Assembly: GCA_018907035.1 (NCBI GenBank)
Contig: JACCIC010000138.1
Location: forward strand, 1,086,001 to 1,150,000
Source: Sycobia sp. Sy_11
Lineage: Eukaryota > Arthropoda > Insecta > Hymenoptera > Epichrysomallidae
Length of the DNA: 64,000 bases
Direction of reading: 5' to 3'
Below are positions 61,707 to 64,000 of the stretch, one piece after another. Made by a program: the position numbers and the translations under genes. Each line of letters starts with the position of its first letter. The first letter of the stretch is position 1. Below the pieces are notes generated by a model. It saw only the letters and a program-made list of their open reading frames with translations, searched no databases and was not told the origin of the DNA.

Positions 61707-62090
61707 CGATCAATATCCATTCGTTCGATGATTTGGAAAGTTTCATTTGTGGATATCCGTGAGTCCCTAATTTTACTGAATACACAGATACTATATTGGC
61801 ACTATTTAATATTAATCTTAATATATAATATTTATCTTAACGAAATAATATTTGGTTAAGATGAATTCATTTAATAATGAGAAAGCTGTGATATATGGAT
61901 ATTTGATTACTATACTCACCTACATATCTCTTGATTTAATTATTTGGATACATAAATACATGAATATCCGATTCATATCCGTACATTCGATTATTAAAAT
62001 ACCTAGATATGATCGTTATTGGAATCAGATCTAACTAAATAAAGAATAAATAGTACCATCGTTCCTTCTTAATACTGCATTTTTTTTTTT
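61702..62090. other. AT-rich DNA upstream of the exon-like cluster
   Basis: Only short frames. It ends in a T run at 62081-62090 that forms the acceptor tract for 62104. Confidence 0.4.
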
Positions 62091-62103
62091 AATTTACATA
62101 CAG

Positions 62104-62262
62104 GGTCTGAGAACAAATAACCTAAAGACTCAAATTCGGTCGAGCTCTGGAGCATCCTGGCATCATCGCTACTTCTTCGTTATGCCTAAGGAACAAATTA
62201 CCTGTATTATAATCGCGGAAGCTCGAGCCCGATTATCGAGGCAGCGGTCGTACCTTTCATAA
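62104..62262 (+). CDS. Candidate plus-strand exon (52 codons then stop)
   Basis: A long T tract and AATTTACATACAG end at 62103, making one of the best plus-strand 3' splice sites in the window. The following frame is open for 52 codons (GLRTNNLKTQIRSSSGA, then HRYFFVMPKEQITC, then RARLSRQRSYLS) and ends in TAA at 62260-62262. The block is visibly richer in G+C than the AT-rich DNA on either side, as an exon among introns would be. It overlaps a minus-strand open frame (62169-62384), so only one strand is likely to be real. No family is recognised. Confidence 0.25.
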   Translation, partial: GLRTNNLKTQIRSSSGASWHHRYFFVMPKEQITCIIIAEARARLSRQRSYLS

Positions 62263-62328
62263 GTAGAATATTTAATTACAGAAATAAGTAAATTAATAAA
62301 TATTTTGATCGTTCTCACAGTATCTGTA

Positions 62329-62395
62329 CTATAATATATTATTATAAAATAATGACAAGTCAGACTGTCCTTGTTTCTGATCACCTCCGAAGAAT
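62329..62395 (-). CDS. Candidate exon B, minus strand, possible C-terminus
   Basis: On the minus strand the 3' splice site AAATTTTATTTCAG ends at 62396, 96 bp after the exon A donor, a typical short insect intron. After one base completing a codon (entry phase 2), the frame reads FFGGDQKQGQSDLSLFYNNIL and stops with TAG at 62331-62329. No function is recognised. The frame SSEVIRNKDSLTCHYF is also open and longer, running to 62169. On the plus strand the same block follows an acceptor-like TTCTCACAG (62320) and is followed by AATAAA (62399), so it could equally be a plus-strand 3' end. Confidence 0.28.
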
Positions 62396-62491
62396 CTGAA
62401 ATAAAATTTTTTACTAAAAATAATTTACATTAAAAATTAAAAACAATAAAAATAATAAACTACATTCTATATTAGCGGAGGACGATCTTAC

Positions 62492-62553
62492 TGCTCCTGC
62501 CTTCATCTTTTCTCCTTTGGTGTCCGACGTTTCGAATCGCTATGGTTCAATCT
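62492..62553 (-). CDS. Candidate small exon A (62 nt), minus strand, with a stop in every frame
   Basis: On the minus strand a branch-point-like TACTAAT is followed by a pyrimidine tract ending TTTTGTTCCAG. The exon starts at 62553 and ends at 62492 before GTAAGATCG, a good donor. Frame 0 reads RLNHSDSKRRTPKEKR and then TGA, four codons before the donor. The other two frames stop within the first four codons. It could therefore be a terminal or poison exon, part of an untranslated region, or a non-coding RNA exon. Joined to exon B through a 96-bp gap, the frame after the TGA continues RQEQFFGGDQ and onwards, so the stop is the only break in that frame. The opposite strand is also open here (LAEDDLTAPAFIFSPLV), so strand is not settled. 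Confidence 0.32.
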
Positions 62554-62681
62554 CTGGAACAAAACAGAAATTAGTAATATACTTATTAAATCAATGTACT
62601 TCTAATATCCAGATTACCCGAATTGAGCTGACAGAGCTAACATAATGGCCTCATTGCATTACAACGTGAATAGAGAAGTAA

Positions 62682-62682
<1 letters not shown>

Positions 62683-62728
<46 letters not shown>
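62683..62728. repeat. (TA)n microsatellite
   Basis: About 22 TA units. Confidence 0.92.
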
Positions 62729-62729
<1 letters not shown>

Positions 62730-63078
62730 TTATATAAACACACATATATATATACGCACACGCATACACACAATGACTTGTCCCAATTTTCGTGCTTTTA
62801 GAAACGAAAAACAATTTCGGGAACATGAACATGAGAAATCAAGGCGAGCTCGCCCATTATACGACGACGAAATTTGCACTTGGCGGAGGGGGTATCGGCA
62901 CGCGATATCTCGATGATCGTGGAATTCCCGAAAGGGGGTAGAGGGTGGGGTGGAGTTGGATGGGGGGAGGGGGAGAGGGACGCGCCGCGCAGGTCCCCAG
63001 AGTATTAAGCCGTAACTCATTCAACAATGAGAACCCGCGATAAATATAATTGTTAATTCGATGGATACACTAGCATTC

Positions 63079-63080
<2 letters not shown>

Positions 63081-63111
<31 letters not shown>
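63081..63111. repeat. (TA)n microsatellite
   Basis: About 15 TA units. Confidence 0.9.
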
Positions 63112-63113
<2 letters not shown>

Positions 63114-63368
63114 TCTGGCTTTATACCGGTGGTGTTATAGACCGATGCGGTTTTTGTCGCTTCTGCCTCTGCCCCCCCCCCTCGCCGCCTTACCCTTTCT
63201 CTCCGCAGGTGTCTTCCCGTTCCTCTCCATAAAATCCCTCTCCTCCTACTCTTCCTCCTCGTCTCAACCCGGCATAAACCAGCTTATGAGTTAGGGCGCG
63301 AATGGCGAGAGTGCGTATACGACGCGTTTCTAAAGTGATTTTTTTGTTTCTCGCACTATCTCCCTGCT

Positions 63369-63369
<1 letters not shown>

Positions 63370-63400
<31 letters not shown>

Positions 63401-63407
63401 CTCTTTC
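63370..63407. repeat. (CT)n tract
   Basis: CT tract forming the pyrimidine stretch before the acceptor-like site at 63414. Confidence 0.9.
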
Positions 63408-63414
63408 TGGCCAG

Positions 63415-63502
63415 TTCCCAGTGGCTGCCAGAGAAGAAGCTGCCGGGGCTCGCGCGCGCGCGATAAAATATGTTACAGCCCGATGAGCTCCAGGGAAGAA
63501 AG
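63415..63502 (+). CDS. Candidate exon with start codon (MLQPDELQGRK) or 5' UTR exon
   Basis: A long CT tract ends TTTCTGGCCAG at 63414, a good acceptor, and AAGAAAG is followed by GTGAGGACG at 63503, a fair donor. The 88-base interval contains ATG at 63470-63472 giving MLQPDELQGRK up to the donor (exit phase 0). A different frame, starting PSGCQRRSCRGSR, is open across the whole interval. The acceptor could simply be a by-product of the CT microsatellite, so this is tentative. No function is assigned. Confidence 0.18.
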
Positions 63503-63723
63503 GTGAGGACGAATAAGTGGGCTAAAGAAAGACACCCGCTCCGCCTCCCTCCGGTCAAAACGTGGAGGGGGGGGATTTTCTCTCCTTCTCTTTCAGCTCT
63601 CACCCCATCCGTCTCTTCCTCCCCCCTCACTCATTCTCTTTTGATTTCTTCTTTTGCTCGTATCTTTTATGTCGGGGTCTGCAGCTTCTTGAGTTGCGGA
63701 ACCGGAGTCTTTGGGTCTACGTA

Positions 63724-63802
63724 TCTCTCTCTCTCTCTCTCTGCGAATACTCGTATATAAATATAAAATGTATTGCTCTCTTTCTCTGTCTCTCTCTGTC
63801 TG

Positions 63803-63857
<55 letters not shown>
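63724..63857. repeat. (CT)n tracts
   Basis: CT at 63724-63742, then a longer, partly interrupted CT array at 63775-63857. Confidence 0.93.
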
Positions 63858-63859
<2 letters not shown>

Positions 63860-64000
63860 GATTCGAACCTCCGCGACGCGATTGGGAATCGCGATGCGCC
63901 TGTCTCATTCCATAAGTGCGCGCGCACGCCGCATTTGCAAATAGACGGATTTTTGCGCAACGCTTGGACGAGCTGTGCGCTAAATCCCTCTCGTCAGGTT

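Noticed and set aside
63859..63869. GGATTCGAACC, a reverse tRNA B box
   Set aside because: No A box, no acceptor stem and no cloverleaf on the minus strand upstream; it sits beside a CT array.
1..64000. CRISPR array, rRNA, telomeric TTAGG repeats, transposase or reverse-transcriptase coding sequence
   Set aside because: None seen on either strand by eye; only simple repeats and one LTR-like block were found.

Overview
This window looks like nuclear DNA of an insect. My best guess is a hymenopteran (ant, bee or wasp), but that is inference from style only: very dense dinucleotide microsatellites, abundant undepleted CpG, sharp alternation of AT-rich and CpG-rich blocks, short intron-like gaps and AATAAA signals. 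There are no prokaryotic gene blocks, no operons, no CRISPR array, no rRNA and no convincing tRNA.

Almost all of the window reads as non-coding (intronic or intergenic). None of the six-frame translations carries a protein domain I can recognise. Most longer open frames are microsatellites read as protein (SLSLSL, RERERE, IYIYIY, THTHTH) or are kept open by CpG-rich sequence in several frames at once. What remains is a few short candidate exons judged by splice-site quality and an open phase. The best is a minus-strand terminal exon at 46225-46297, followed by a poly(A) signal at 46113-46118. Next is a compact exon-like cluster at 62104-62553 whose strand is ambiguous. Weaker candidates lie at 1773-1934 (-), 8754-8867 (+), 18638-18796 (+), 32243-32518 (-) and 63415-63502 (+).

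Layout: 0-4.8 kb mixed, with (TA)n and a 75-bp (GA)n tract; 4.8-8.7 kb mostly AT-rich, with two TATA-like boxes; 8.7-12.3 kb CpG-rich islands with microsatellites around an AT-rich gap; 12.3-19.4 kb medium-complexity unique DNA; 19.4-23.3 kb CpG-rich and full of microsatellites; 23.3-30.4 kb mixed; 30.4-33.1 kb AT-rich unique DNA; 33.2-40.2 kb CpG-rich blocks; 40.68-41.43 kb an LTR-like segment with a four-copy tandem repeat; 41.4-46.3 kb mostly AT-rich; 46.3-54.3 kb alternating GC-rich and AT-rich; 54.3-56.5 kb AT-rich, enhancer-like unique DNA; 56.5-61.3 kb mixed; 61.4-62.7 kb AT-rich with the exon cluster; 62.7-64 kb CpG-rich with CT tracts.

Because so little is coding, no pathway can be reconstructed. 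The simplest model is a stretch of long introns and/or regulatory DNA with one minus-strand transcript ending near 46.1 kb. The two best minus-strand 3' exon candidates (62395-62329 and 46297-46225) are both entered in phase 2, so they could be alternative C-termini of one gene, but nothing here proves it.
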